Assembly: GCA_947500585.1 (NCBI GenBank)
Contig: CANMSN010000018.1
Span: 1-58,390 of the forward strand
DNA length: 58,390 nucleotides
Direction of reading: 5' to 3'
Source: an uncultured Flavobacteriaceae bacterium
Lineage (GTDB): Bacteria > Bacteroidota > Bacteroidia > Flavobacteriales > Flavobacteriaceae
A program made the translations under genes and the position numbers. Position 1 is the stretch's first letter. Each line of letters starts with the position of its first letter. Shown here piece by piece: positions 18,341 through 27,769 of this stretch. The notes beneath the pieces are model-generated. The model worked only from the letters and a program-made list of their open reading frames with translations. It was not told the origin of the DNA and did no database searches.

Positions 18341-19534
18341 TTAGATAGCTTCCGATAAAATTTCTAACGGATTACCATCATTTATTTCGCGCTCTTTTAT
18401 TTCTTCGCGTTTTGCACTTACACTTAATATAATTCCTATAGCTAAACAAGTCATCCAAATAGATGTTCCTCCACTACTTATTAATGGCAAGGTTTGACCT
18501 GTAACTGGAAACAACTCAACAGCAACAGCCATATTTATTAATGCCTGAAATACTATCGGCAAACCAACACCTATTACTAAAAGCTTACCGAAAATAGTGT
18601 CCGATTTTTGAGCTGCGATAACAATTCTAAATAGTAACCACATGTATAAAATCATTATTGTAAAACCACCTAACAAACCATATTCTTCAATAATTATAGC
18701 AAAAATAAAATCTGAAGATGACTGTGGTAATGCATGTTTTTGAACACTTTTCCCAGGTCCAACACCCCATATCTCTCCTGATGCTATGGCTACTTTTGCT
18801 TTTTCTATTTGATAATCTGCTTGTGTATCTTCGTTATTAGAATAGTTCTTAATTCTATTTTCCCAAGTAGTTACTTTTACATTCAGCGGTCCAGATGTTA
18901 ATTTAGCTGCCATTACAAAAAGCACTAAACAAACTAATCCTGTTCCTATAATAACCGCTAGATAACGTAGTGGGTAACCTCCAAGAAAAACCAATATCAT
19001 AACCATTAAAAACATAATGGCTGCCGTTGAAAAATTTGACGGTAAAATTAAAGCTAGTATCATAAATACCGGGCCCCATAGTGGCAAAATAGACCCTTTA
19101 AATGTTATTTCTTTATCTTTTATTTTAGACATATACCTAGCCACATATACCATAAGTACAACAAATGCCAATGTTGATGTTTGAAACGATACGCCAACAA
19201 CTGGTATTTTAATCCATCTACTTGCGCTTGCTCCTCCCATAACCGTTCCTTGTAGCATGGTGATTACTAACAAAACCAAAACAATGGGTATCATAACTAA
19301 TGATAGTCCTTTAAAATATCTGTACGGAATTTTATGAACTCCATACATAATAGCAAATCCTAAAAACAAATGCATGAAGTGCTTTACAAATGCAATGAAA
19401 GTATTCCCGTCGTATTTGCTATAAGCCAAATCACTTGCCGCACTATAAACAGGAAGAAATGATAATATAGCCAACAGTGCAACTATTGCCCAAATTAACC
19501 GATCTCCCTTTATGTTTTTAAATACTGTTTGCAC
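18341..19534 (-). CDS. ftsW: septal peptidoglycan polymerase FtsW
   Basis: FtsW is a SEDS-family glycosyltransferase that polymerises lipid II at the septum together with FtsI. The 397 residues contain about ten membrane segments. The family stretches include [27 protein letters not shown], which holds the conserved Gly-Ser-Lys and periplasmic Asp region, and the C-terminal [12 protein letters not shown]. Its place between murD and murG favours FtsW over the elongation paralogue RodA. It ends in a short charged tail. Confidence 0.95.
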   Translation of the reverse strand: MQTVFKNIKGDRLIWAIVALLAILSFLPVYSAASDLAYSKYDGNTFIAFVKHFMHLFLGFAIMYGVHKIPYRYFKGLSLVMIPIVLVLLVITMLQGTVMGGASASRWIKIPVVGVSFQTSTLAFVVLMVYVARYMSKIKDKEITFKGSILPLWGPVFMILALILPSNFSTAAIMFLMVMILVFLGGYPLRYLAVIIGTGLVCLVLFVMAAKLTSGPLNVKVTTWENRIKNYSNNEDTQADYQIEKAKVAIASGEIWGVGPGKSVQKHALPQSSSDFIFAIIIEEYGLLGGFTIMILYMWLLFRIVIAAQKSDTIFGKLLVIGVGLPIVFQALINMAVAVELFPVTGQTLPLISSGGTSIWMTCLAIGIILSVSAKREEIKEREINDGNPLEILSEAI

Positions 19535-19536
19535 TT

Positions 19537-20928
19537 TTATAGATTTCTTACTGCATTTTTAAATTGACGCCCTCTATCTTCATAGTTTTCAAATAAATCG
19601 AAACTTGCACATGCTGGTGATAACAATACATTATCTCCAGATTCTGCTACTTTATAAGCTATTTTTACCGCCTCACTCATAAATTGAGTTTCAACAATGA
19701 CATCAACCATATTGCCAAAAGTCGTCATAAGCTTTTCGTTGTCAACTCCTAAACAAATAATAGCCTTTACCTTTTCATTTATAAACGGGAATAACTCTTC
19801 ATAATTATTACCCTTATCAACGCCGCCAACTATCCAAACTGTTGGCGCATCCATACTTTCTAAAGCATAATATGTTGCATTTACGTTAGTGGCCTTAGAG
19901 TCATTAATATATTGCACCTTATTTATTTTTAATACTTGCTCTAATCGATGCTCAACACCTTGAAAGTTTTCTAAACTTTCTCTTATAGTTTGCTTTCTTA
20001 TTTTTAATAAGTGCGCAACGGTTGAGGCCGCCATTGCGTTTTTAATATTATGTTTTCCTTCGAGGGTTAAGTTGTTTGTTGGCATAATTATTTGGTTGTT
20101 ATTTATAGTTACTTTAATATTTTCTTTATCTAAATACGCGCCGTTTTCGATTACTTTTGTTAGTGAAAAAGGCAATAATGTGGATTGAATTGGATTGTTT
20201 TTTAAATGATTTACTATAACTTCATCATCAGCATCATAAATCAAATAATCTTCTTTGGTTTGATTCATTGCTATTCTGAATTTTGATTTGATATAATTTT
20301 CGAATTTGTAATCATATCTATCTAAATGATCAGGAGTAATGTTTAACAAAACAGCAATTTTTGGTTTAAAATCTATAATATCATCTAACTGAAAACTGCT
20401 AATCTCTAACACGTAGTTTTTAAAGTCATCTTCTAAAATTTGTTTCGCAAAACTATCGCCAATGTTTCCTGCTAGCCCCACATTCAATTCTTGTTTTAGA
20501 ATATGATGTGTTAATGTTGCAGTTGTTGTTTTGCCGTTACTTCCTGTAATTCCAACAATAATTGCGTTAGTAAACTTTGAAGCAAATTCAATTTCTGAAA
20601 CTACCTGAATTCCTTTTTCTCGAATTTGTTTTACCAAATCCACTTTATCAGGAATTCCAGGGCTTTTCATGACGATATCTGCATTTAAAATTTTAGCTTC
20701 AGAATGCTTTTCATCTTCCCATTCAATGGCATTATGTATAAGAACTTGCTTGTATTTTTCTTTTATTTTTCCTTTATCGGAAACAAAAACGTCATATCCT
20801 TTTTCTTTTCCTAAAAGTGCTGTTCCTACGCCACTTTCTCCTCCGCCTAATATGACTAAGAGCCCCTTCCTAAATCCTTCCCCAAAAGGGAAGGACTTCT
20901 CACTCTGCTGGTTTTCTTCTTTGCTCAA
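19537..20928 (-). CDS. murD: UDP-N-acetylmuramoylalanine--D-glutamate ligase with a repeat-derived N-terminus
   Basis: MurD adds D-glutamate to UDP-MurNAc-L-Ala. The 463 residues carry the P-loop GSNGKTTTA, ITPDHLDRY, NDSKATN and the C-terminal LSPACASFD, all MurD signatures. The usual N-terminus would begin just before LVILGGGESG. Here about 23 residues precede it, including SFPFGEGFRKG, encoded by a palindromic CCTTCCC...GGGAAGG repeat. No ATG or GTG lies between the repeat and the conserved start, and an in-frame stop sits 12 bases before the TTG at 20928, so that TTG is the only plausible start. It lies two bases before ftsW. Confidence 0.93.
   Translation of the reverse strand: MSKEENQQSEKSFPFGEGFRKGLLVILGGGESGVGTALLGKEKGYDVFVSDKGKIKEKYKQVLIHNAIEWEDEKHSEAKILNADIVMKSPGIPDKVDLVKQIREKGIQVVSEIEFASKFTNAIIVGITGSNGKTTTATLTHHILKQELNVGLAGNIGDSFAKQILEDDFKNYVLEISSFQLDDIIDFKPKIAVLLNITPDHLDRYDYKFENYIKSKFRIAMNQTKEDYLIYDADDEVIVNHLKNNPIQSTLLPFSLTKVIENGAYLDKENIKVTINNNQIIMPTNNLTLEGKHNIKNAMAASTVAHLLKIRKQTIRESLENFQGVEHRLEQVLKINKVQYINDSKATNVNATYYALESMDAPTVWIVGGVDKGNNYEELFPFINEKVKAIICLGVDNEKLMTTFGNMVDVIVETQFMSEAVKIAYKVAESGDNVLLSPACASFDLFENYEDRGRQFKNAVRNL
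20863..20898. repeat. dispersed-type repeat inside the murD 5' end
   Basis: Read on the minus strand, AAGTCCTTCCC-TTTT-GGGGAAGG is followed by ATTTAGGAAGGGG. The inner hairpin CCTTCCC/GGGGAAGG is short and GC-rich in an AT-rich gene. It looks like an extragenic repeat of the kind common in this family, here translated as part of MurD. Confidence 0.55.
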
Positions 20929-20968
20929 TTCTCTCTTATATTATAAGCTCCTGCTTTCGCAAGGATTT

Positions 20969-22210
20969 TTAACGTATTTTCAATGTCACGATTGATAGTA
21001 TGGCTAATAAAATGCCAACAATCCAAAATCGTGTTACTATTTTACTTTCGTGATATCCTGATTTTTGATAATGATGATGTAATGGCGACATCTTAAATAT
21101 GCGTCGCCCTTCTCCATACTTCTTCTTGGTATACTTAAACCAACTTACTTGCATAATGACTGATACATTTTCCGCCACAAATATGCCGCACAACACAGGA
21201 ATTAGCCATTCTTTCCTTACTGCAATAGCAATAACCGCAATAATACCACCAATGGTTAAACTACCCGTATCTCCCATAAAAACTTGTGCTGGATACGTGT
21301 TGTACCAAAGAAACCCTATTAAAGCTCCAACAAATGCCGCTATATAAATAGTAATTTCTTCTACCCTTGGTATGTACATAATATTGAGATACTCTGAAAA
21401 AATAATATTACCCGACACCCATGCAAAAATCCCTAAAGTGAGTACGATTATTGCCGAAGTACCCGCTGCTAAACCATCAATACCATCTGTTAAATTGGCA
21501 CCATTTGAAACTCCTGTGATAATGAATATGCTTATCAGAATAAAAACGATCCATGCGTATTTTTTTAAATCAGGATTTATCCAAGTAATTAAATCTGCAT
21601 AGTCGAACTCATTCCCTTTTACAAAAGGAATGGTTGTTTTGGTTGACTTTACCTCGTCTTTAAATAATTTTGAAGCTGCTATATCTGGATTTTCAGCTAG
21701 TAAAATACGCTGTTGTTCAATTGGTAATTTCTCTTTCATCGTAACATCTTGATGAAAGAATAAAGTTGCTCCTACAATAAGCCCTAAACCAACCTGACCC
21801 AATACCTTAAAACGCCCTTTTAATCCTTCTTTATCATTTTTGAATTTTTTGATGTAATCATCTATAAATCCAATAGTTCCCATCCAGAGTGTGGTAACTA
21901 TTAATAGAATAATGTATATGTTTTCTAATTTTGCTAATAATAAAACAGGAATCAATGTGGCTAGAATAATAATAATCCCTCCCATTGTTGGCGTTCCAGC
22001 TTTTTCTTTTTGACCTGCTAAACCCAAATCCCTAATGGTTTCACCAACTTGTTGTTTTAATAAAAAACGAATTATTCTTTTACCGAAAATGGTTGAAAAA
22101 AGTAAAGCTAAAATCATAGCCAAAGCCGCTCTAAAGGTTAAAAAACCAAAAAGTGTTGCCCCAGGAAACTGAAATTGTTCTTCTAAATATTCAAATAAGT
22201 AATATAGCAT
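20969..22210 (-). CDS. mraY: phospho-N-acetylmuramoyl-pentapeptide transferase
   Basis: MraY moves phospho-MurNAc-pentapeptide from UDP to undecaprenyl phosphate, giving lipid I. The 413 residues have about ten membrane segments and the motifs [25 protein letters not shown] (catalytic Asp pair), the GIDGLAAG loop, and [12 protein letters not shown] near the end. It exceeds E. coli MraY (360 residues) mainly through a polar insert of about 50 residues around 170-220, before the segment [12 protein letters not shown]. This insert is typical of Bacteroidota as far as I recall. It lies 41 bases downstream of murE; a repeat fragment fills the gap. Confidence 0.96.
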   Translation of the reverse strand: MLYYLFEYLEEQFQFPGATLFGFLTFRAALAMILALLFSTIFGKRIIRFLLKQQVGETIRDLGLAGQKEKAGTPTMGGIIIILATLIPVLLLAKLENIYIILLIVTTLWMGTIGFIDDYIKKFKNDKEGLKGRFKVLGQVGLGLIVGATLFFHQDVTMKEKLPIEQQRILLAENPDIAASKLFKDEVKSTKTTIPFVKGNEFDYADLITWINPDLKKYAWIVFILISIFIITGVSNGANLTDGIDGLAAGTSAIIVLTLGIFAWVSGNIIFSEYLNIMYIPRVEEITIYIAAFVGALIGFLWYNTYPAQVFMGDTGSLTIGGIIAVIAIAVRKEWLIPVLCGIFVAENVSVIMQVSWFKYTKKKYGEGRRIFKMSPLHHHYQKSGYHESKIVTRFWIVGILLAILSIVTLKIR

Positions 22211-22222
22211 CTATTATCTTTT

Positions 22223-22251
22223 GAGATTCTTCGCTTACGCTCTGAATGATA
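22223..22251. repeat. short repeat fragment between murE and mraY
   Basis: GATTCTTCGCTTACGCTC followed by TGAATGA occupies nearly the whole murE-mraY spacer. It resembles the TTCGCT...GAATGA ends of the repeats at 11400-11640. It would be transcribed as part of the operon. Confidence 0.45.
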
Positions 22252-23715
22252 TTATTTTTGTAATTGTTTTAAAAATTCTTGTACTATTTTATAATCATCA
22301 AAATCGAACCGTTCGCCTTTAATTTCCTGATAGGTTTCATGACCTTTTCCAGCAATTAGTATAATATCATTGGGTTGCGCCATTTGGCAAGCCGCTTTAA
22401 TAGCTTGTTTTCTATCTGCAATTGTTAGCGCTTTTTTAAAATTCTGTGGTTCAACACCAGCTCCAATTTCTTCAAGTATAGTTTCTGGGTTTTCACTTCG
22501 TGGATTATCACTAGTAAAGATGACTTTTGTACTTAATGCTGTAGCAATATGCCCCATTTTTGGACGTTTCGTTTTATCTCTATCACCTCCGCAACCTACA
22601 ACCGTAATGAGCTCTTCGTTTTTAGTTCTAATACTATTAATAGTTTCTAAAACATTCTTTAAGGCATCGGGCGTATGGGCATAATCTACAATAGCGGTTA
22701 TTTTTTCGTCTGAAATTAAATACTGAAATCGTCCGCTAACACTTTCTAAATCACTAACCAGCCTAAGTATTTCTACTTTTTCTAAGCCTAATAATTCGGC
22801 AGTGGCATAAATTGCCAAAACATTATAAGCATTGAAATTACCAATCAATCGTGTCCAAACTTCACTGTCATTTATTTTGAGCAATAAACCCCCAAATTGA
22901 TTTTCTAATATTTGCGATTTATAATCTGCATAGTTTTTTAAGGCATAGGTGTACTTTTTCGCTTTTGTATTTTGAAGCATCACTAAGCCATTTTTATCAT
23001 CTATATTTGATAAGGCAAATGATTTTGATGATAACTCATCGAAAAATGATTTTTTAACATCTCTATATTCTGCAAAAGTTTTGTGATAGTCTAAATGATC
23101 ATGTGATAGATTTGTAAATATGCCACCTTCAAAATGCAATCCTTTTGTTCTATTTTGATGAATTCCGTGTGAGCTAACTTCCATAAAGCAGAACTCAACA
23201 CCGGCATTATTCATTTTGCTCAAATATTTATTTATGGTTAATGAATCTGGCGTGGTGTGTGTAGCCTTATATTCCGTATTATCAACCATTATTTTTACTG
23301 TTGACAATAAACCTACTTTATAACCTGCATTTTTAAAAAGTTGATATAGTAAACTAGCAACCGTAGTTTTTCCATTTGTGCCCGTAACACCTACAAGTTT
23401 TAAATTTTCTGATGGTGTATCATAATAATTAGAAGCCATAATAGCTAAAGCTTTACTAGAATCATCAACTTCTATATAAGTAACATCATCAACAAAACTA
23501 TTAGGTATAACTTCACAAATTATTGCTATTGCTCCATTTTTAATTGCGGTATCTACATAATCATGTCCGTCTACAATACTACCTCGAATAGCCACAAACA
23601 CATCACTTTTTTTGATATTTCGAGAATCGAAATCAATGGTATTAATATCAATGCTTGTGCTACCTACTACAGCATTTAATGTAACCTTATATAATATGTC
23701 TTTTAATGCTATCAA
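22252..23715 (-). CDS. murE: UDP-MurNAc-L-Ala-D-Glu--meso-2,6-diaminopimelate ligase
   Basis: MurE adds the third stem amino acid. The 487 residues have the ATP P-loop GTNGKTTVA, the SSHGIHQNR region and GCGGDRD. The specificity motif is DNPR (in SDNPRSE), which in characterised MurE enzymes marks meso-diaminopimelate, so the peptidoglycan should be of the Gram-negative DAP type. The start overlaps the ftsI stop by four bases (ATGA-type coupling). Confidence 0.97.
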   Translation of the reverse strand: MIALKDILYKVTLNAVVGSTSIDINTIDFDSRNIKKSDVFVAIRGSIVDGHDYVDTAIKNGAIAIICEVIPNSFVDDVTYIEVDDSSKALAIMASNYYDTPSENLKLVGVTGTNGKTTVASLLYQLFKNAGYKVGLLSTVKIMVDNTEYKATHTTPDSLTINKYLSKMNNAGVEFCFMEVSSHGIHQNRTKGLHFEGGIFTNLSHDHLDYHKTFAEYRDVKKSFFDELSSKSFALSNIDDKNGLVMLQNTKAKKYTYALKNYADYKSQILENQFGGLLLKINDSEVWTRLIGNFNAYNVLAIYATAELLGLEKVEILRLVSDLESVSGRFQYLISDEKITAIVDYAHTPDALKNVLETINSIRTKNEELITVVGCGGDRDKTKRPKMGHIATALSTKVIFTSDNPRSENPETILEEIGAGVEPQNFKKALTIADRKQAIKAACQMAQPNDIILIAGKGHETYQEIKGERFDFDDYKIVQEFLKQLQK

Positions 23716-25727
23716 GATGCTTTTAAAATGACGGTTTGATTATTTTTTAATTTTGTGCTTTTATTTACAGATTGCTCTTTAACAATACCATTACCATTCA
23801 GTTTTACCTTAACTTCTATATCCATATTTTCTAAAAGTGCTAAAGCATCCATTGCTGGCATGCCAACTAGATTAGGCATAATAGTTTTATAAGTTTTGGC
23901 TGTCTCATAGTAACTTTCGTATTCGTTTTCTGTTGAAGCTACTTTAACTTTTAATGACTCTATTTCATCAATTACTGGCGTATCTATAAATATTTTTTGA
24001 GCAATTTTTTTGAATACTGGTCCAGATACATCCGCTCCATAATACCCAACATCTCTATCTGGTTCATGAATAACTACTATACAGGAATATTTAGGGTTAT
24101 CAGCAGGAAAATAGCCCGCAAATGATGAGATGTAATTCAGCTTTTCCTTATCGCGATAATCTTTTTGACAAGTACCTGTTTTTCCAGCCATGGAAAAGTT
24201 TTTAGAATATAATTTATGACCTGTACCATGTTCCTTTTCAACTACATTTTTGAGTAATTGCTGAACTTTACTAATAGTTTCTTTTGAACAGATTCTTTTA
24301 TTTATAACCTCTTTTTTATAAGGCACTATAATTTTATCAAACTCTTTAACCTCTTTTAAAAATTTAGGTTTTACCATTTCTCCATCATTAGCAATGGCAT
24401 TATAAAATGCAAGTGTTTGAAGCGGAGTAAAGGATACGCCATAACCATAAGCCATCCATTGTAAAGCAATACCGCTCCATCGTCCATTTTTAATTCTAGG
24501 ATCTGGAATAATAGGACTCGGCTCTCCTATAATAGATAAGTCCAAACTATCTTGTAAGTTCATATCATACAATCTATCTATAAACTTGCTTGGATTTTTT
24601 CCGTAAGCCTGATCGATTGCTTTCACGATACCAGTGTTTGAAGACAACTCAAAAGCTTCTGAAACCGATATTTTTCCGTACCCTCTACGATTAGAATCTT
24701 CAACTGTTTCTCCATAAAAAACTAATCTTCCTTTTTCTGTATCAACAACATCACTTGTATCAATAACTTTATCCTCTAAAGCAGCAGTAATTGCCATGAG
24801 CTTAAACGTAGATCCTGGTTCATGGCTCTCGCCAACTGCGTAATTCAATCTTTCAGTATATAAACCTTTACTATTTCGTCCTAAGTTTGAAATAGCTTTA
24901 ACCTCGCCAGTTTTAGTTTCCATTACCACTACACAACCATGATCGGCTTTATATTTGTCGAGTTGCTCCAGAAGTGCATGGTGAGCGATATCTTGAATAT
25001 TTACATTTATAGTCGTATAAACATCATACCCATCCTTTGGCTCTACTTGGTTATAATCTGTAAGAGGCTTCCATTTATTCTTACCAATTTTTTGTTTTAA
25101 CCGCTTTCCATCAACGCCTCTTAGGTACTTTATTCCAAAAGCACCATCAATTCCAGGTCTTGTTAAATTCCCTTCGTCATCTATACGCTCATAACCAATA
25201 GTTCGCCTAGCGATACTTCCCATAGGAAACTCGCGCTTAGTATTCTGATTAACTATTAAACCCCCAGGAATTGCCCCAAGTTTTAAAAGCGGAAAACTTC
25301 TAAATCGTATATAATCTGTATAGCTTATATTTTTTCCTAGCAGTAGATACTGGTTCTTATTAGCTCGAGCTTTTCTAATGGATTTTTCATAATAACTTGA
25401 AGACTTCCCAGAGTAATTTGAAAGCGAATCGCATAAAGGCTTTATAAATTCTTCAAATTCATTAGTTGGAGATATTACAGCATCAATAGCAATGTTGTAC
25501 TTAGGGATAGATGTTGCCAACAAGCTCCCATCATCAGCGTACACATTACCTCTATTTGCAGGAATTGTTACGTTTCTAATATCACGCTTTTCAACTAATG
25601 CTCTATACTTATCACCTTGAAGAAATTGAATACTGAATAATTTGAACAACACGGCAAGCCCAAAGATGAACATACATCCTGAAATAAAATACAATCGATT
25701 TAATATACCTCTTTCGTTTGCTGCCAA
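23712..25727 (-). CDS. ftsI: septal transpeptidase FtsI (PBP3-like) with a PASTA domain
   Basis: A class B penicillin-binding protein that cross-links septal peptidoglycan. The 671 residues have one N-terminal membrane anchor (about 11-32), the dimerisation domain with IPANRGNVY, then the transpeptidase domain with catalytic Ser306 in STFK, SSN at 362-364 and the KTGT motif near 510. A single C-terminal PASTA domain (about 610-671; MPNLVGMPAMDALALLENM) is present, which E. coli FtsI lacks. It starts eight bases after ftsL. Confidence 0.95.
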   Translation of the reverse strand: MAANERGILNRLYFISGCMFIFGLAVLFKLFSIQFLQGDKYRALVEKRDIRNVTIPANRGNVYADDGSLLATSIPKYNIAIDAVISPTNEFEEFIKPLCDSLSNYSGKSSSYYEKSIRKARANKNQYLLLGKNISYTDYIRFRSFPLLKLGAIPGGLIVNQNTKREFPMGSIARRTIGYERIDDEGNLTRPGIDGAFGIKYLRGVDGKRLKQKIGKNKWKPLTDYNQVEPKDGYDVYTTINVNIQDIAHHALLEQLDKYKADHGCVVVMETKTGEVKAISNLGRNSKGLYTERLNYAVGESHEPGSTFKLMAITAALEDKVIDTSDVVDTEKGRLVFYGETVEDSNRRGYGKISVSEAFELSSNTGIVKAIDQAYGKNPSKFIDRLYDMNLQDSLDLSIIGEPSPIIPDPRIKNGRWSGIALQWMAYGYGVSFTPLQTLAFYNAIANDGEMVKPKFLKEVKEFDKIIVPYKKEVINKRICSKETISKVQQLLKNVVEKEHGTGHKLYSKNFSMAGKTGTCQKDYRDKEKLNYISSFAGYFPADNPKYSCIVVIHEPDRDVGYYGADVSGPVFKKIAQKIFIDTPVIDEIESLKVKVASTENEYESYYETAKTYKTIMPNLVGMPAMDALALLENMDIEVKVKLNGNGIVKEQSVNKSTKLKNNQTVILKAS

Positions 25728-25735
25728 GTTTTACT

Positions 25736-26053
25736 TCAATTTTGTGTTTTAACTTTTATTTTTTTTGCAGGTATTAATGAAGGTGACAACCCTTTTTCTT
25801 TCATTTTATTTACAACTGCCGATTCCATTTTAACGCGCATTAATTTTGAACGACCATCTACAAATGCCGAACGCATTTCTTTTACCTCATTACTTAATCG
25901 TGCTATTTCATGCACCTTTTTATCCGCACTATGTGAACTCGCTATCATAACAAGTGCTAAAACCGAAATAAAAATGATGAAACGCCAATTCTTAAACGAA
26001 TCATCACTCACCAAAAAAGTTCCTTTTAATATGTTATATATATTTTTCTTCAC
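25736..26053 (-). CDS. ftsL: FtsL-like division protein
   Basis: A 105-residue bitopic protein with a short cytosolic segment, one membrane segment (about 25-41) and a periplasmic helix with a heptad-like pattern (about 48-85), the shape of FtsL. Sequence identity in this family is very low. The call rests on size, topology and position between rsmH and ftsI, which is where ftsL lies in dcw clusters. Its start follows the rsmH stop with no gap. It would bridge FtsQ and the FtsW-FtsI synthase. Confidence 0.85.
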   Translation of the reverse strand: MKKNIYNILKGTFLVSDDSFKNWRFIIFISVLALVMIASSHSADKKVHEIARLSNEVKEMRSAFVDGRSKLMRVKMESAVVNKMKEKGLSPSLIPAKKIKVKTQN

Positions 26054-26962
26054 TTATACTTTTTCTGCAATCCGAAGTTTTGCACTTCTTGCTCTGCTAT
26101 TTATTTTCACTTCTTCTGCTGTAGGCACAATTAAACCATTTACTTTTTTTAATGGCACTTCAAAATTCCCAAACATGTCACGCTCTGGTTCTCCTTCAAA
26201 TAATCCGTTTCTTATAAAACGCTTTACCAATCTATCTTCTAATGAGTGATATGAAATAAAACTTAATCGTCCTTTTTCATTCAACAACTCTGGAGTTTGC
26301 TCCAAAAACTCTTTTAATGCTTCTATTTCTTGATTAACTTCAATACGAATGGCTTGATAAATTTGAGCCAATACTTTATTTTCATGTCTTGGTGGCAGAA
26401 ATTTTTTTAATACCTTTTTTAATTGTTCACTGGTAACAATAGGCTCGGTTTTTCTATGCTCAACTATTAATCTTGCCATAGCTGGTGATGCTCTTAACTC
26501 ACCATATTGCAAAAACACTTGTTTTAGCTGTTCCTCTTCATATTCATTAACCACATTGAAGGCTGAAAGCTTGTTTTCTTGATTCATGCGCATATCTAAA
26601 TTTGCTTCAAAACGTGTAGAAAACCCACGCTCAGCGACATCAAATTGATGCGAGGACACTCCAAAATCGGCTAAAATACCATCCACTTTTTTCACACCAT
26701 GAAATCGTAAAAAACGCTTTATAAATCTGAAATTTTCGTTTATTAATGTAAATCTGGCATCATCAATAGCATTTCCAAGAGCATCTAAATCTTGATCAAA
26801 AGCAAATAGTTTTCCGTTATCACCAAGTCTTTTTAAAATTTCTTTACTGTGTCCGCCGCCGCCAAAAGTCACATCGACATAAACCCCATCTTTTTTAACG
26901 TTTAAACCATCAACCGTTTCAGATAATAGTACTGGGTTATGATATTCCATAGTCATCATCAT
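26054..26962 (-). CDS. rsmH: 16S rRNA (cytosine(1402)-N4)-methyltransferase
   Basis: RsmH (MraW) methylates N4 of C1402 in the ribosomal P site using S-adenosylmethionine. Up to 302 residues: EYHNPVLLSETVDGL at the start, the SAM motif VDVTFGGGGHS, DFGVSSHQFD, ERGFSTRF, and the C-terminal SYHSLEDRLVKRF. The start region reads ATG ATG ATG ACT ATG; the last ATG (at 26950) gives the classical MEYHNPV start. The gene overlaps the mraZ end by up to 26 bases, which points to translational coupling. Confidence 0.96.
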   Translation of the reverse strand: MMMTMEYHNPVLLSETVDGLNVKKDGVYVDVTFGGGGHSKEILKRLGDNGKLFAFDQDLDALGNAIDDARFTLINENFRFIKRFLRFHGVKKVDGILADFGVSSHQFDVAERGFSTRFEANLDMRMNQENKLSAFNVVNEYEEEQLKQVFLQYGELRASPAMARLIVEHRKTEPIVTSEQLKKVLKKFLPPRHENKVLAQIYQAIRIEVNQEIEALKEFLEQTPELLNEKGRLSFISYHSLEDRLVKRFIRNGLFEGEPERDMFGNFEVPLKKVNGLIVPTAEEVKINSRARSAKLRIAEKV

Positions 26963-27407
26963 CTTGTCCCATTACTTCTTCAGCTAAATCTGCAAAATCA
27001 ACAGTAGCATCATTAATTGCTTCTTCATATAAATCTTTATCCCAAATCTCAATAATATTTATAGCAGAAGCCACAACAATATTTTTTGAAATACCAGCAA
27101 AAACCGTTAAATCTTTGGGCACTAACAAACGCCCGTTAATATCAACCTCTATAATTTTAGCCCCAGCATTAAAACGACGAATAAAATCGTTATTCTTCTT
27201 TTTAAACTTGTTTAGGGCATTCATTTTCTTCATCAACACCTGCCACTCGCTCATTGGGTACAATTCTAAACACTTTTGAAATACCGAACGACGCAACACA
27301 AAACCATCTTGCAGCACTGAAGCTAACTGCTTTTTAATAGCAGCAGGCATCATTAGTCTGCCTTTGGCATCCACTTTACATTCGTATGTTCCTGTTAATA
27401 AGTCCAA
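26937..27407 (-). CDS. mraZ: transcriptional regulator MraZ
   Basis: MraZ is an AbrB-fold (double SpoVT-AbrB) DNA-binding protein that represses its own dcw operon. Two AbrB-like halves are visible: GTYECKVDAKGRLMMPAAIK and, about 75 residues later, AKIIEVDINGRLLVPKDL. I set the start at the TTG at 27407 (M-DLLTGTYECK, 156 residues; E. coli MraZ has 152). The frame stays open to a GTG at 27464, but that longer start lies inside the operator boxes and upstream of the -7 element, so it cannot be on the transcript. The TTG itself is inferred, as no ATG is available. MraZ heads the whole cluster. Confidence 0.92.
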   Translation of the reverse strand: MDLLTGTYECKVDAKGRLMMPAAIKKQLASVLQDGFVLRRSVFQKCLELYPMSEWQVLMKKMNALNKFKKKNNDFIRRFNAGAKIIEVDINGRLLVPKDLTVFAGISKNIVVASAINIIEIWDKDLYEEAINDATVDFADLAEEVMGQDDDDYGIS

Positions 27408-27440
27408 AAGTATTTCGCTATGCTTTAAACGTTTAAGATT

Positions 27441-27448
27441 CAAATATA
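27441..27448 (-). promoter_or_regulatory. -7 element of the dcw (mraZ) promoter
   Basis: On the minus strand TATATTTG matches TAnnTTTG exactly, 34 bases before the proposed TTG start and 13 bases downstream of the nearest MraZ-type box. No TTG stands at the -33 position; that position is occupied by the boxes. Confidence 0.7.
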
Positions 27449-27460
27449 TTGAAAATTTTA

Positions 27461-27487
27461 CCACATTTTACCACTTTATACCACTTT
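27461..27487 (-). promoter_or_regulatory. MraZ operator: three 10-bp-phased boxes
   Basis: On the minus strand the sequence reads AAAGTGG-TAT-AAAGTGG-TAA-AATGTGG, three copies of a 7-base box at exact 10-base spacing (27481-27487, 27471-27477, 27461-27467). The Mollicutes MraZ box is described as AAAGTG(T/G) with a three-base spacer, and E. coli MraZ binds phased TGGG repeats, so the form and place both fit. The boxes cover the -33 position, which predicts repression of the cluster by its first product. Confidence 0.8.
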
Positions 27488-27712
27488 GTTAATAAATTTT
27501 TTATTAATTGAGATTTATTAGTAGTTCTAGTCGATAAAAAGTAATTACCGCTAATACTCAAGCTATTGCATAAAAAAGAGACAAAGAATTAGAGAAGTCT
27601 TTTAATTTATATACTTCTAATTTTTTGAAATTAATATTCTAAGCGCAACATAATTTTTTAGAAAACGATTAAAATTTAATCTCTTGAAGTATTTTTCAAT
27701 TAATTAAAAACC
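27488..27712. other. gene-free divergent intergenic region upstream of mraZ
   Basis: AT-rich sequence between the mraZ operator and the hydrolase promoter. I see no open frame, hairpin or repeat of note here. Confidence 0.5.
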
Positions 27713-27742
27713 TTTGAAATATGAATGATTTAACTATATTTG
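27713..27742 (+). promoter_or_regulatory. full -33/-7 promoter of the alpha/beta hydrolase gene
   Basis: TTTG (27713-27716), an 18-base spacer and TATATTTG (27735-27742) make the most complete Bacteroidota-type promoter in the window. The ATG follows 27 bases after the -7 element. Confidence 0.75.
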
Positions 27743-27769
27743 TTTTCAACGCAATGACTAACTAATTTA

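Noticed and set aside
27408-27464. Longer mraZ reading from a GTG
   Set aside because: The GTG is inside the third MraZ-type box and upstream of the -7 element, so it would not be on the mRNA.
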